From Streptomyces formicae (GTDB lineage Bacteria; Actinomycetota; Actinomycetes; Streptomycetales; Streptomycetaceae), in assembly GCF_002556545.1 (NCBI RefSeq), contig NZ_CP022685.1, positions 5,744,001 to 5,808,000 of the forward strand: 64,000 bases of DNA, in the 5' to 3' direction. The translations under genes and the position numbers were made by a program. Of the stretch, positions 25,179 through 33,308 are shown one piece after another. Under the pieces are notes generated by a model, which was given only the letters and a program-made list of their open reading frames with translations, was not told the DNA's origin and did no database searches. Position 1 is the first letter of the stretch; each line of letters opens with the position of its first letter.

Positions 25179-26009
25179 ATGCTGTGCAAGGAATGTCAGT
25201 TGAACACGGCGACGACGTCGGAGGGGCTCTGCGACGTCTGCGTCACGGTGGCGGCCTATGAAGCGCCGCCGCCCGCGGCCGCGCCCGCGCCAGGTGGCGG
25301 TCCCGCCGCCTGGTTGCGCTCGCCGGTCGGGCTCGGCAGGGCGGCCATGGCGCTGCTCGGCGTCGTCGTCCTCACCGATCTGTACGCGCTGTGGGCGGCC
25401 ACCGCGGTGCGCGGCGTGATGGACGACCTGATCTCGGGGGAGTACGGCGACGACATCGCACGGGACGCCGAGCACGCCGACAAGCTGTACTCCGCCGCCG
25501 GTGGGGTGCAACTGGTGGCGCTCGTCGCGACCTGCGTCGTCTTCCTCGTCTGGTTCCACCGCGTGCGCGTGAACGCGGAGGCGTTCGACCCGCACATCCA
25601 TAGCAAGTCGCGCGGCTGGACGGTGGGCAGTTGGTTCGTGCCCGTGGTGAACCTGTGGTTCCCGCGCCGGATCGCCATCGACATCTGGGACGCGAGCGGC
25701 GACCGCTCCAAGAGCCTGGAGGCGCCGGCGGAGCGCGAGACGCCCTGGCTGATCAACGCCTGGTGGACGCTGTGGCTGGTGAGCCTCCTCGCGGGCCGCT
25801 ACGCGGGGCGGCGCTACTCGGCGGCGGAGGAGCCCGAGGAGATCAACTCCGCCCTCACCGGGATGATGGTGTCGGACGCGCTCGACATCGCGGCCGCGGT
25901 CCTCGCGATCCTCTTCGTGCACCGCCTCACGCGCAGGCAGGACCAGAAGGCGCGGTCGGGTCCCGGGGTCGTGCCGGGCGGCTTTCCGCTGGGCGGCCTG
26001 CACGGTTAG
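25179..26009 (+). CDS. DUF4328 membrane protein with an N-terminal zinc ribbon
   Basis: A 276-aa protein. Two CxxC pairs in MLCKECQ and LCDVCVT form a probable zinc ribbon at residues 3-24. A Pro/Ala linker and then about six hydrophobic helices follow. The DUF4328 core is recognised from FHRVRVNAEAFDP, the segment RGWTVGSWFVPVVNLWFPRR, and the WWTLWL region. Function is unknown. The start is ATG at 25179; a GTG at 25161 is in frame too. Confidence 0.85.
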   Translation: MLCKECQLNTATTSEGLCDVCVTVAAYEAPPPAAAPAPGGGPAAWLRSPVGLGRAAMALLGVVVLTDLYALWAATAVRGVMDDLISGEYGDDIARDAEHADKLYSAAGGVQLVALVATCVVFLVWFHRVRVNAEAFDPHIHSKSRGWTVGSWFVPVVNLWFPRRIAIDIWDASGDRSKSLEAPAERETPWLINAWWTLWLVSLLAGRYAGRRYSAAEEPEEINSALTGMMVSDALDIAAAVLAILFVHRLTRRQDQKARSGPGVVPGGFPLGGLHG

Positions 26010-26136
26010 CGAGCACTTCTGTTCTTTGCGTTCTTGTTTGGTTTCTCCTTTTTGGTGGCGAACTCGCCCACGCCTGTGGTGTATTCGCCCGAAGAAGGCG
26101 GAACGGGGCAGCACGGAGCACAGCGGGGGTACGGCG

Positions 26137-26643
26137 ATGGGCTACTGGGGGTACTACGTCGTGGGCAGGAGCGAGCAGCCGCTCGCGGAGCTCTCGGCGG
26201 TGGCGAGCGTCCGCGAGGACCTCAGCCTCCTGGTGCGGCGCGACGACGGCTGGCAGGTGTGGGAGGTCCCGGGCGGCGACGGCACGCGCGACGTCGGCAA
26301 CATGAACACGCTGGCCCTGGAGACGGGCGCGCCCGCGCTCTTCGGATACGTCATGGACAGCGACTGCGTCGTCATCGAGGCGTCGGCGCCGGAGAGCGGG
26401 GCCTGGACCACCTGTCTGGCGCGCCGCGCGATGGCCGGATACCTCGGCGACGGCGGGCTGACCGTCGAGGACTACTTCCTCGAACCGCGCGACGCCGCCG
26501 AACGCGCGGTGGCCTGGGCCGCCGAGGCGGGCCGTACGGCGCGGAAGGCGCCCCTGCTCGACGTGCTGAACGCGGAGGCCGAACCCTCGGCGGAGGAACT
26601 CTTCTTCCGCCTCCTCGACCGGCTCGGTGTCGTGCCGCAGTGA
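26137..26643 (+). CDS. conserved hypothetical cytosolic protein
   Basis: A 168-aa protein beginning MGYWGYYVVGRSEQPLAEL, with GGGGG at 26124-26128 as ribosome site. It has no signal peptide or membrane helix. Alternating beta-rich segments (VVGRS, LSLLVRRDDGW, DCVVIEAS) followed by helices (RDAAERAVAWAAEAG) suggest an alpha/beta fold. I do not recognise the family. It lies 71 bases before the next plus-strand unknown gene and may be co-transcribed with it. The AT-richer 26010-26100 upstream may hold the promoter. Confidence 0.75.
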   Translation: MGYWGYYVVGRSEQPLAELSAVASVREDLSLLVRRDDGWQVWEVPGGDGTRDVGNMNTLALETGAPALFGYVMDSDCVVIEASAPESGAWTTCLARRAMAGYLGDGGLTVEDYFLEPRDAAERAVAWAAEAGRTARKAPLLDVLNAEAEPSAEELFFRLLDRLGVVPQ

Positions 26644-26714
26644 CGGCAGTGACGTTCCCGGGGCAGTGCACGCAGTAAGGGGCAGTGCAGGGTCCGGGAC
26701 GGGAGACGTACAGC

Positions 26715-27302
26715 ATGAGCCTGGTGGAGCTGATCGCGCAGGCCGACGAGAGGGGTCTCGCGGCCAGCGGCCTCGCCTGCCTCGACCGGTGCGTGCCGGT
26801 ACTCGGCGCGGACGACGACCTGCTGCGCCCGCTGTGGGCGAGCCTCGCCGACGGCGGCGACTGGGGCGGGCCGCTCGCCGACGCGCGCGAGGCGCTCGGT
26901 CCCCCGGCGCAGCCGTCCGGGGCGACGGGGGCGATGGGGGCGTCGGGCGAGGCCGTGGCGCTCGCCCGGCGCATGCTCGACGCCGTGCCCGGCGCGCAGC
27001 GCGGTGCCGAGGTGCGGGAGTGGGCGGACGGCTGCTCCGTCGCCGCGCTCCAGGTGCACCGGCTCCTGGACACCGCGCCGGACGGCGCGGGCCGGTCGGT
27101 GCGGGCGCGCCGCGAGGGTCGCACGGACAGCATGTCGCCGCTCGTCGCGGCCGAGCTGCGCCGCCAGATAAGGATCCTGGAGCTCCTCGCGAACCGGGGC
27201 GCGGGCCCGGCGGGCGGACTGCGACAGGCCCTGGACGTGTCCATGGAGGGACGCCGGGTGCTGCGGGCGGTGGTCTCGCGGCGGGCGCGGGGGCGTGGGT
27301 AG
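26715..27302 (+). CDS. conserved hypothetical protein, mostly helical
   Basis: A 195-aa protein that looks all-helical: LVELIAQADERGLAASGLAC at the start, a Pro/Gly spacer near residues 62-75, and basic C-terminal helices with AELRRQIRILELL. The start is ATG at 26715 with GGGAG at 26701. I see no motif for a known family and no membrane segment. It follows the preceding unknown gene on the same strand, so the two may work together. Nothing more can be said. Confidence 0.7.
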   Translation: MSLVELIAQADERGLAASGLACLDRCVPVLGADDDLLRPLWASLADGGDWGGPLADAREALGPPAQPSGATGAMGASGEAVALARRMLDAVPGAQRGAEVREWADGCSVAALQVHRLLDTAPDGAGRSVRARREGRTDSMSPLVAAELRRQIRILELLANRGAGPAGGLRQALDVSMEGRRVLRAVVSRRARGRG

Positions 27303-27313
27303 CGGGTAGTACG

Positions 27314-27835
27314 TCAGTTCCGCTTCGCCGGCAGGTCGGCCGTGCAGGTGGCCCGTCCGTAGGCGCCGGACGCGGTGGCGCGGCGCCGGTGTTCGCCGCC
27401 GATCGCGAGCACGCAGCTCGCCTCCCCGCCTTCCTTCCCGAGCCGGATGCTGACGGCCGGGTCCTCACCGAGCGGTACGCGCACGGTCTTGTGCCAGGGC
27501 AGGTCGACACCGTCCTCCACCGTGGCGTCGCCCTTCGCGCCCCCGGCCACGTACGAGATTCCGGCCTCGCCCGTGCCGGTGACGCGGTACGTCACCGACG
27601 CGGTGGGGGCGGGGCGTCGTCGCTCCGGCTCGTCCTCGTCGAGGGCGCCGTAGACGATGAACGCGGCGCAGAGGGCGAACAGCGCGGCGCCGACGGACAC
27701 GACGCGCCGGTCGGATATCTCGCCGACCACCTCTCCTTCGACCTCGCTTTCCGGGACGACCGTTTCCCCCGTTTCCTCGATTCCGGCCACCGTGCCGAAA
27801 TCCTTCCCCGCTTCGGCCGCGATCTCCTTCTTCAT
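27314..27835 (-). CDS. single-pass membrane protein with an MmpS-like outer domain
   Basis: A 173-aa protein with an acidic cytoplasmic N-terminus of about 45 residues, one membrane helix (VVSVGAALFALCAAFIVYGA, residues 45-64), then a beta-rich extracytoplasmic domain. That domain contains VTYRVTGTGEAGISYV, VDLPWHKTVRVPL and a pair of cysteines (ASCVL, ATCTADL) that may form a disulfide. The pattern resembles the MmpS family, though no MmpL gene is nearby. It converges on the preceding unknown gene with an 11-base gap. Confidence 0.7.
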   Translation of the reverse strand: MKKEIAAEAGKDFGTVAGIEETGETVVPESEVEGEVVGEISDRRVVSVGAALFALCAAFIVYGALDEDEPERRRPAPTASVTYRVTGTGEAGISYVAGGAKGDATVEDGVDLPWHKTVRVPLGEDPAVSIRLGKEGGEASCVLAIGGEHRRRATASGAYGRATCTADLPAKRN

Positions 27836-28113
27836 TTCCCCACCCCATGCGCGTGAGGGGCCGGTGGCGGCCGACCCCGCAAATCGGCCCGGTTATACAA
27901 CATCCGGGCCGCCGTTCACCAGGCGGGGAAGATAGCGGACGTAGTGGGTGATTATCCGTCATGTCAGCTCTAACAGAGCTCACGGCGTAAGGCAGTTGGT
28001 CTTGTGAGAAGCGGCATGCCGGGAGCCCGTCACAGCAGAGCAGTGGCTTCCGCTGGGTAGGGGGAGGGTGCGTCGCGCGCTCTCCCGATCACCGAGTCGT
28101 AGGAGCGGACGTC

Positions 28114-28551
28114 ATGGACGATGAGGGCAGACAGGTGCCGAGAGCCGCGGAGATGCGGGGGCGGGCCCGGGGGTTCGTGGCGCAGGTGACTTCGCGGAAT
28201 CGGCTGCCGCTCGATTTCTCCGTCGCCAGCCTCCGCGTGGTCGACTTCCTCATCGAAGGGCTGCGCAAGGGCGGCCGTGAGCGGAGTGAGATCGCGGGGG
28301 CGTTGTTCGGGCTCGGGGCCTATGTCGGGGAAGTCCTCGTGCGGCGTGCGGGTGCCATGTGGATCGACCTCGACAAGGAACAGCGGGAATTCTTCGGGCA
28401 GTCCGTCGGTGTCCGAATGCCGGACGGTCGGGTGTGGAACCCCTTGGGGAAGGTCGTCAATTGCCTTGAGCGCGGCGGAATGGATGGATCCGAATCCTCG
28501 TTGCAGATCTTCTATCTGACGCTGCCCGGACGGGTCGGGCACGCGGCGTGA
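28114..28551 (+). CDS. conserved hypothetical protein
   Basis: A 145-aa cytosolic protein. It has an N-terminal helix rich in arginine, the segment LDFSVASLRVVDFLIEGLR, then ALFGLGAYVGEVLVRRAGAM with a conserved-looking FGQSVGVRMPDGRVWNPLGKV strand region (quoted in part). The regular fold suggests a real domain found in Streptomyces, but I cannot name it. The upstream 27836-28113 gap holds no gene that I see. The downstream gap of 126 bases separates it from the ECF sigma gene. Confidence 0.72.
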   Translation: MDDEGRQVPRAAEMRGRARGFVAQVTSRNRLPLDFSVASLRVVDFLIEGLRKGGRERSEIAGALFGLGAYVGEVLVRRAGAMWIDLDKEQREFFGQSVGVRMPDGRVWNPLGKVVNCLERGGMDGSESSLQIFYLTLPGRVGHAA

Positions 28552-28632
28552 ATTGGCCGTCGTTGGTTTATTGAGTCTTCTTTTGTTTTGGGTGACTGCG
28601 GCAGAGTGAGCCGCCGGGCGAGGCGCGCGGCA

Positions 28633-28648
28633 GGGCACGGGCACGGTG
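28633..28648 (+). promoter_or_regulatory. 16-base leader shared by two ECF sigma genes, copy 1
   Basis: GGGCACGGGCACGGTG ends 29 bases before the GTG start of the sigma gene. The identical 16 bases occur at 35982-35997, ending 31 bases before the paralogous sigma gene. It may be a shared promoter or leader element. Confidence 0.55.
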
Positions 28649-28677
28649 GGCGGTGTCGGCGGGGTGAAGAGGAGAGC

Positions 28678-29319
28678 GTGGGGCAGGGTGGGGTACATCG
28701 CCATGCGGCGGGCAGTGACGAGGAGTTGACGCGGGCCCTGGTGGCCGCCGGGGCGGGGGACGAGGCGGCCTTCGCCGTGGTGTACCGCTGTGTTCATCCG
28801 GGACTCCTCCGGTACCTGCGCGGACTCGTGCGCGAGGACGCCGAGGACGTCGCGTCCGAGACCTGGCTGCAGATCGTCCGCGACCTGCACCGGTTCCGCG
28901 GGGGCGGCGGCGAGTTCCGCCGGTGGACCGCGACCGTCGCGCGCCACCGGGCGATCGACCACCTGCGGCGGCAGCGCAGCAGGCCGCGCCCCGCGCACCT
29001 TTCGCAGGAGGTGTTCGACCTGCCCGGCACGGACGACACCGCGGGCCAGGTCCTCGAGGCACTCTCCACCGCGCACGTGCTGCGACTGGTGAGCGCGCTG
29101 CCCCCGGACCAGGGCGAGGCGGTGCTGCTGCGCGTCGTGGTGGGCCTCGACGCCCCCGCGGCCGCCCGCGTCCTGGGCAAGCGGCCGTCGGCGGTGCGGT
29201 CGGCGGCGTTCCGCGGACTCCGGCGCCTGGCGGGGGAGTTGGACGCCGAGGCGCCGACGCGGCGGCGCGCCGCCGGGGGCGAGTACGCGGTGCGCAGGGT
29301 GAGACGGGCGGCCTGCTGA
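28678..29319 (+). CDS. ECF RNA polymerase sigma factor (paralogue A)
   Basis: A 213-aa factor. Region 2 includes AFAVVYRCVHPGLLRYLRGL, then EDAEDVASETWLQIVRDL and the WTATVARHRAIDHLRRQR segment. Region 4 has LPPDQGEAVLLRVVVGLDAP and the helix-turn-helix ending VLGKRPSAVRSAAFRGLRRL. The start is GTG at 28678, with GAGGAG upstream; the N-terminus GQGGxxR matches paralogue B. No anti-sigma gene is adjacent. The next plus-strand genes are the P-loop ATPase and binding-protein pair, which may be its regulon or merely neighbours. Confidence 0.9.
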   Translation: MGQGGVHRHAAGSDEELTRALVAAGAGDEAAFAVVYRCVHPGLLRYLRGLVREDAEDVASETWLQIVRDLHRFRGGGGEFRRWTATVARHRAIDHLRRQRSRPRPAHLSQEVFDLPGTDDTAGQVLEALSTAHVLRLVSALPPDQGEAVLLRVVVGLDAPAAARVLGKRPSAVRSAAFRGLRRLAGELDAEAPTRRRAAGGEYAVRRVRRAAC

Positions 29320-29438
29320 GAGCGGTTTCCGGCCGGATGTCACGAGCTCATCGAAACTCTCCCCAAAGCCTCATGCGTCTCGTTAGCCTGACGAGCCATC
29401 ATTCAGCGATCTGGCCACTCACGGCCGCGGAGAGGCCC

Positions 29439-31649
29439 GTGCCTGAGGAACTGGGATTCGATGAGCTGCTGGCCGACGGCGGCTTGATCGCTCGGCTGCT
29501 CGGCAGGACGGCGGCCGGGCGGAGGCGGGATCTGCTCTACGGGGACGACCTGCCCGTGGTGCTGCTCGTGGGCGGGCCGGGGATGGGGAAGGGGCGGCTC
29601 CTGCGGTGTGTGCGGGGGCGGTTCGGGCCGCGCGTGCCCACCGCGTACGTCGACTGCGCCCTGACAGGGTGCCGGGAGCAGGCGGAGGAGCGGCCGCGGA
29701 GCCGGTCGGAAGTGACCGAGGTGCTCGGCAAGATCGCCTCGCAGTACGTCGACTGGCGCGGTGACGGCGGCGGGATACCCGTGCCACGGCTCTACGCGGG
29801 CCTCGCGGCCGTGGCGGCGAGCGACCCGCTCGCCCCCGCGACGCGCCTGGTGGACGAGGTGGGCCGGCTCGATGGTCTGCTGCCGCCCGGTTCCTTCTGG
29901 CGCGGCGTGCTGAAGGGCACGGCCAAGAACTACGTGGGCTTCCTGCTGGGGCTCGTCACCCATCCGCTGGTCGGGCCGTTCATCAACGCGCTCCTCGACG
30001 GGCTCCTCGCCCGCACCTCCAAGGAGGGCAGGGCCGCGCTGACGGCTTGCTACGGGGACTACCCCGGCGCGGGCGGTCAGCCGCTGGTCGGGCTGCGGTC
30101 GCTCGCCGACGACTTCCAGCAGGGCGGGGAGGCGCGGCGGATCGCCGAGGGGTTCCTCCTGCGGGCACTGCGGCAGGACATCGACGCCGCGTACGGCAAC
30201 GTACGCGGCCAGTTGACGCGCGTGGGACGGCCCGCGCTGCTCCTCGACCACGCGGACGGCGCGCTGGGCAGGCGCCTGCTGAAGCCCGTTCTCGAGGACC
30301 GGGAGCGGGGGCACCACGACCGGCTCGTGATCATCGCGACCGCCCGGCGCGAGGACGGTGGCCGCTTCCTGCACAGGGCGGGCAGCGACCACGACGACAT
30401 GGCCACGTGGCGGCCCTTCATGGGCGCGCTGCCCGCGTGGAGCCGCCCGCCGGACGCCGTCCCCGACCACGCGCCGCTGTGGCGCGGCGTGCTGCGCGTA
30501 CGGATGCCCGTGCTCACCCGCGACCAGCAGAAGGACGAGCTCAGCAGGCTCAGGGGCGGCAGGGAGCAGCCCGACAACGCCGTACGCCTGCGCATCCACA
30601 GCGGTGTGCACCGGCTGAGCGGCGGCCGCCCGCTGTTCGTGACGCGGCTCGGCGAGGCGACCGCGGCGGCGTCGTTCCCCACGCCCGAGGAGTGCACCGA
30701 CTGGGCGATCCTGGACGCCCGGGTGCCCGCGGGCGAGGACGAACAGGGCCGCCCCGTCGCCGACCGCCCGGTGGCCGACGTACTCGTCGATGAACTCGTC
30801 GGCCGCGAACTCCCCGAGGAGCTGCCGCCCGAACACCGAGGCCACTGGCTCGACCTGCTCACCCACCTGTCGGTGGCGCACGACGTGGAGTGCGCCCAGA
30901 CCCTGGTGCGCGCCGTCCAGGAGGACCGCAGCGAACGCCTCAACGCCTACCGCATCGCCGAACTCCTGGAGGACACCGGCTGGCCCCGCTGCCCCCGGCA
31001 CTTCATCGGCGACCTCGGCCTGCGCCGCCTGCTCACCCGGCGCCTGTACCGGCTGCGCGACGGCGGCGCGGCCTGGCACGCGGACCACGCGCTGCTCCAG
31101 GGCCACTACCGGGACCTCGGCGACCACCACGCCGACGCGCTGTTCGTGACCGCGGGCGCGCACCGCATGCACCACCTCCTCGCCTCCGACGGCGCGGACC
31201 TCGTCACGCGGTACCTGGCGGGGACCTTCCTGACCCGGCCCGCCGCCGAGTGGTGCGAGGAACTCCTCGCCGTCGCGGACGCCGCGCTGATCGGCGCGGA
31301 CGACGACCGCTACGCGCGCGCCCTCGGCGAGACGCAGGTGCGCGGCGACACCCTGCGCCGCAGGGTCGACCGGCTGCTGCACGCGGTGTGGCTCACCGAG
31401 GACCGCATCCAGCCGCTGGAGGAGACCGTGCCGACGGTGCTGCGCGGGCCGCTGCGCGAGCTCAGCGAGGAGCTGTCGAAGATCGCCGACGAGGCGGTGC
31501 GCGACCAGGGCCCCGAGGGCGCGGACGTGGCGAGGGCGGCGGACGGCGCCGCGCTGCTCATCCGCATGGCCCGCGACTGGGGCGATCGCGCCGAGGACAA
31601 GCAGCCGCTGCAACGGTGCGTGTGCACGGAACACATCGGGTTCGGCTGA
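29439..31649 (+). CDS. large P-loop ATPase of unknown family
   Basis: A 736-aa protein. Walker A is GGPGMGKGR at residues 45-53, and a Walker B-like strand is RPALLLDHADG near residue 270. The remainder is long and helical with many Arg and Trp residues, including a segment near residue 150 that may contact the membrane (NYVGFLLGLVTHPLVGPF). The layout resembles STAND-type signalling NTPases more than motor ATPases, but I cannot place it. The start chosen is GTG at 29439 with GGAGAGG upstream; ATG at 29373 is also in frame. It precedes the membrane-anchored binding protein by 35 bases, so the two probably form one system. Confidence 0.8.
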   Translation: MPEELGFDELLADGGLIARLLGRTAAGRRRDLLYGDDLPVVLLVGGPGMGKGRLLRCVRGRFGPRVPTAYVDCALTGCREQAEERPRSRSEVTEVLGKIASQYVDWRGDGGGIPVPRLYAGLAAVAASDPLAPATRLVDEVGRLDGLLPPGSFWRGVLKGTAKNYVGFLLGLVTHPLVGPFINALLDGLLARTSKEGRAALTACYGDYPGAGGQPLVGLRSLADDFQQGGEARRIAEGFLLRALRQDIDAAYGNVRGQLTRVGRPALLLDHADGALGRRLLKPVLEDRERGHHDRLVIIATARREDGGRFLHRAGSDHDDMATWRPFMGALPAWSRPPDAVPDHAPLWRGVLRVRMPVLTRDQQKDELSRLRGGREQPDNAVRLRIHSGVHRLSGGRPLFVTRLGEATAAASFPTPEECTDWAILDARVPAGEDEQGRPVADRPVADVLVDELVGRELPEELPPEHRGHWLDLLTHLSVAHDVECAQTLVRAVQEDRSERLNAYRIAELLEDTGWPRCPRHFIGDLGLRRLLTRRLYRLRDGGAAWHADHALLQGHYRDLGDHHADALFVTAGAHRMHHLLASDGADLVTRYLAGTFLTRPAAEWCEELLAVADAALIGADDDRYARALGETQVRGDTLRRRVDRLLHAVWLTEDRIQPLEETVPTVLRGPLRELSEELSKIADEAVRDQGPEGADVARAADGAALLIRMARDWGDRAEDKQPLQRCVCTEHIGFG

Positions 31650-31684
31650 CCCGCACGGAGGACGACGGAGAGGGAGGGGCAGCG

Positions 31685-33283
31685 TTGAGGCAGTTCGGGA
31701 ACTGGCTGTACAACACGTTCTGGGCCAACTGGATGCGCAGGATCCTCACGCTGCTCGGCCTCGCGGCCGCGGGCGTGCTCCTGTGGGTGTTCCTGCCGCC
31801 CATCGGCGCACCCGAGAGCTGCGCCTCCGGCGTCGAGAAGCACGGCGGCGAGTGCATAGGCGTCAACGGCTCCGGCTACGACTTCGGTACGCCGGAGATC
31901 AGGGAGGTCGCGCGGGCGATCGCCAAGGAGAACGAGAAGTTCGTCGGCGACAAGCCCCATGTCACCGTGGCCCTGATGCTGCCGTTGCAGCCCGACATCG
32001 CCGCCGAGCGCGTGCAGTTGCGCAGCGAGATCCAGGGGGCCTATCTCGCGCAGTACCGGTCCAATCGCAACGAGAGCACCCCGCTGATGCGCCTCGTGCT
32101 CGCCAATCCCGGTGACGGGTACGCCCAACAGGCCGCGGTCGTCGACCAGTTGGGTGAGATGTCCAGGGACAAGAGCGACAACCTCCGCGCCGTCACCGGC
32201 TTCAACCTGAGCCTGGACGCCACGGAGAAGGCCATCTCGCGCCTGACCAACGAACTGCACATCCCGGTCCTCGCGAGCCGGGTGAGCGCGGACGAACTCG
32301 CCAACCCGGAGAAGAGCACCGGCAAGGTCCCCTATCCCGGCCTCGCCCGCATCATCCCGACCAACCGCCAGCAGGCGGACGCGCTGGCCAGCTTCCACGG
32401 CAGGCTCAAGGACGAGGACACCGTCCTGGTCAAGGACACGCGGCCGCACGACATCTACAACGACTCGCTCGCCAAGGCCTTCAGTCGTACGGAACCGGGC
32501 CCTCCGGGTCCCAAGGACCAGCCGTTCGAATCCCCCTCGATCACCGACCCGGGGGACACGGGCAACGACTTCACCCTCATCGCCCAGAACATCTGCCAGT
32601 CCTCCGCGCGCTACGTCTACTTCGCGGGCCGCCCCGTACACCTGCGGCTCTTCGCCCTGAAACTGGCCGACGTGCAGTGCAAGGGCAAGAAGTACACGAT
32701 CGTCAGCGGCTCGGGCTCGGCCACGCTCAACCGCTACATGAAGGGCGACGACTGGGCGAAGCTGCGCGGCGGCGACAGCAAGGAGCCCATCGTCACGGTG
32801 CAGTACGCCGCCCCGGGGCACCCCGCGGCCTGGGACACGGAGCTCGGCCGCGAGGGCGCGGCGAAGAAGCGGCCCGACTACTTCACCGAGCCCCAGAAGG
32901 AGTTGCGCGAGCTGCGCCTCCTGATCGGCAGGGGATCCGCGGGCCACATCGGCGACGTCCGCCTGGACGACTCCCGCACCATGCTGGTGCACGACGGCGT
33001 CCGCACCATCGCCAAGGCCGTCCTGCTCGCCAACGCCCAGACCGAGGGCACGGTGCCGCCCCTGAAGCGGGTCTCCGACATGTGGCAGCGGATCGAGGCG
33101 ACCAACCGGGTCGTGGGGACCAGCGGCCTGATCTGCCTCACCAACGCGGGCAACGCCTACGACAAGCCGGTGGCGGTGGTCGAACTGAACCCGACCACGA
33201 AGAAGTTGGAGTTCGTGGGCATCGGATGGCCCAAGGGCAAGCCGCAGCCCGCGGACTGCCGGGTGCCCAGCGGAACGGGGTGA
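31685..33283 (+). CDS. membrane-anchored periplasmic-binding-fold (PBP1-like) protein
   Basis: A 532-aa protein with a cytoplasmic N-terminus of about 18 residues, one membrane helix (ILTLLGLAAAGVLLWVFLP, residues 20-38), and a large outer domain. That domain reads like an ABC branched-chain amino acid or ANF-receptor type binding protein: VTVALMLPLQ, GAYLAQYRSN, LVLANPGDGYAQQAAVV, PVLASRVSADE and ARYVYFAGRPVHLRLF are typical strand-helix elements. The start is TTG at 31685 with GGGAGGGG six bases upstream. It has no permease genes nearby, so sensing rather than transport is inferred, with the preceding ATPase as partner. Confidence 0.82.
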   Translation: MRQFGNWLYNTFWANWMRRILTLLGLAAAGVLLWVFLPPIGAPESCASGVEKHGGECIGVNGSGYDFGTPEIREVARAIAKENEKFVGDKPHVTVALMLPLQPDIAAERVQLRSEIQGAYLAQYRSNRNESTPLMRLVLANPGDGYAQQAAVVDQLGEMSRDKSDNLRAVTGFNLSLDATEKAISRLTNELHIPVLASRVSADELANPEKSTGKVPYPGLARIIPTNRQQADALASFHGRLKDEDTVLVKDTRPHDIYNDSLAKAFSRTEPGPPGPKDQPFESPSITDPGDTGNDFTLIAQNICQSSARYVYFAGRPVHLRLFALKLADVQCKGKKYTIVSGSGSATLNRYMKGDDWAKLRGGDSKEPIVTVQYAAPGHPAAWDTELGREGAAKKRPDYFTEPQKELRELRLLIGRGSAGHIGDVRLDDSRTMLVHDGVRTIAKAVLLANAQTEGTVPPLKRVSDMWQRIEATNRVVGTSGLICLTNAGNAYDKPVAVVELNPTTKKLEFVGIGWPKGKPQPADCRVPSGTG

Positions 33284-33300
33284 TCCGCCGGGCACCCGGC
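33258..33300. terminator. bidirectional terminator over the PBP-like gene stop
   Basis: GCCGGGTGCCC at 33258-33268 pairs with GGGCACCCGGC at 33290-33300, and an inner GCGGA/TCCGC pair extends the stem after one mismatch. The stop codon of the upstream gene lies in the loop. It sits between two convergent genes. Confidence 0.8.
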
Positions 33301-33308
33301 CTGCCGCG

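Noticed and set aside
22554..26114. A very long open frame on the minus strand covering the hexosaminidase and DUF4328 genes
   Set aside because: Only the last 227 codons (OHCU decarboxylase) have protein-like character; the remainder is the antisense shadow of GC3-biased plus-strand genes.
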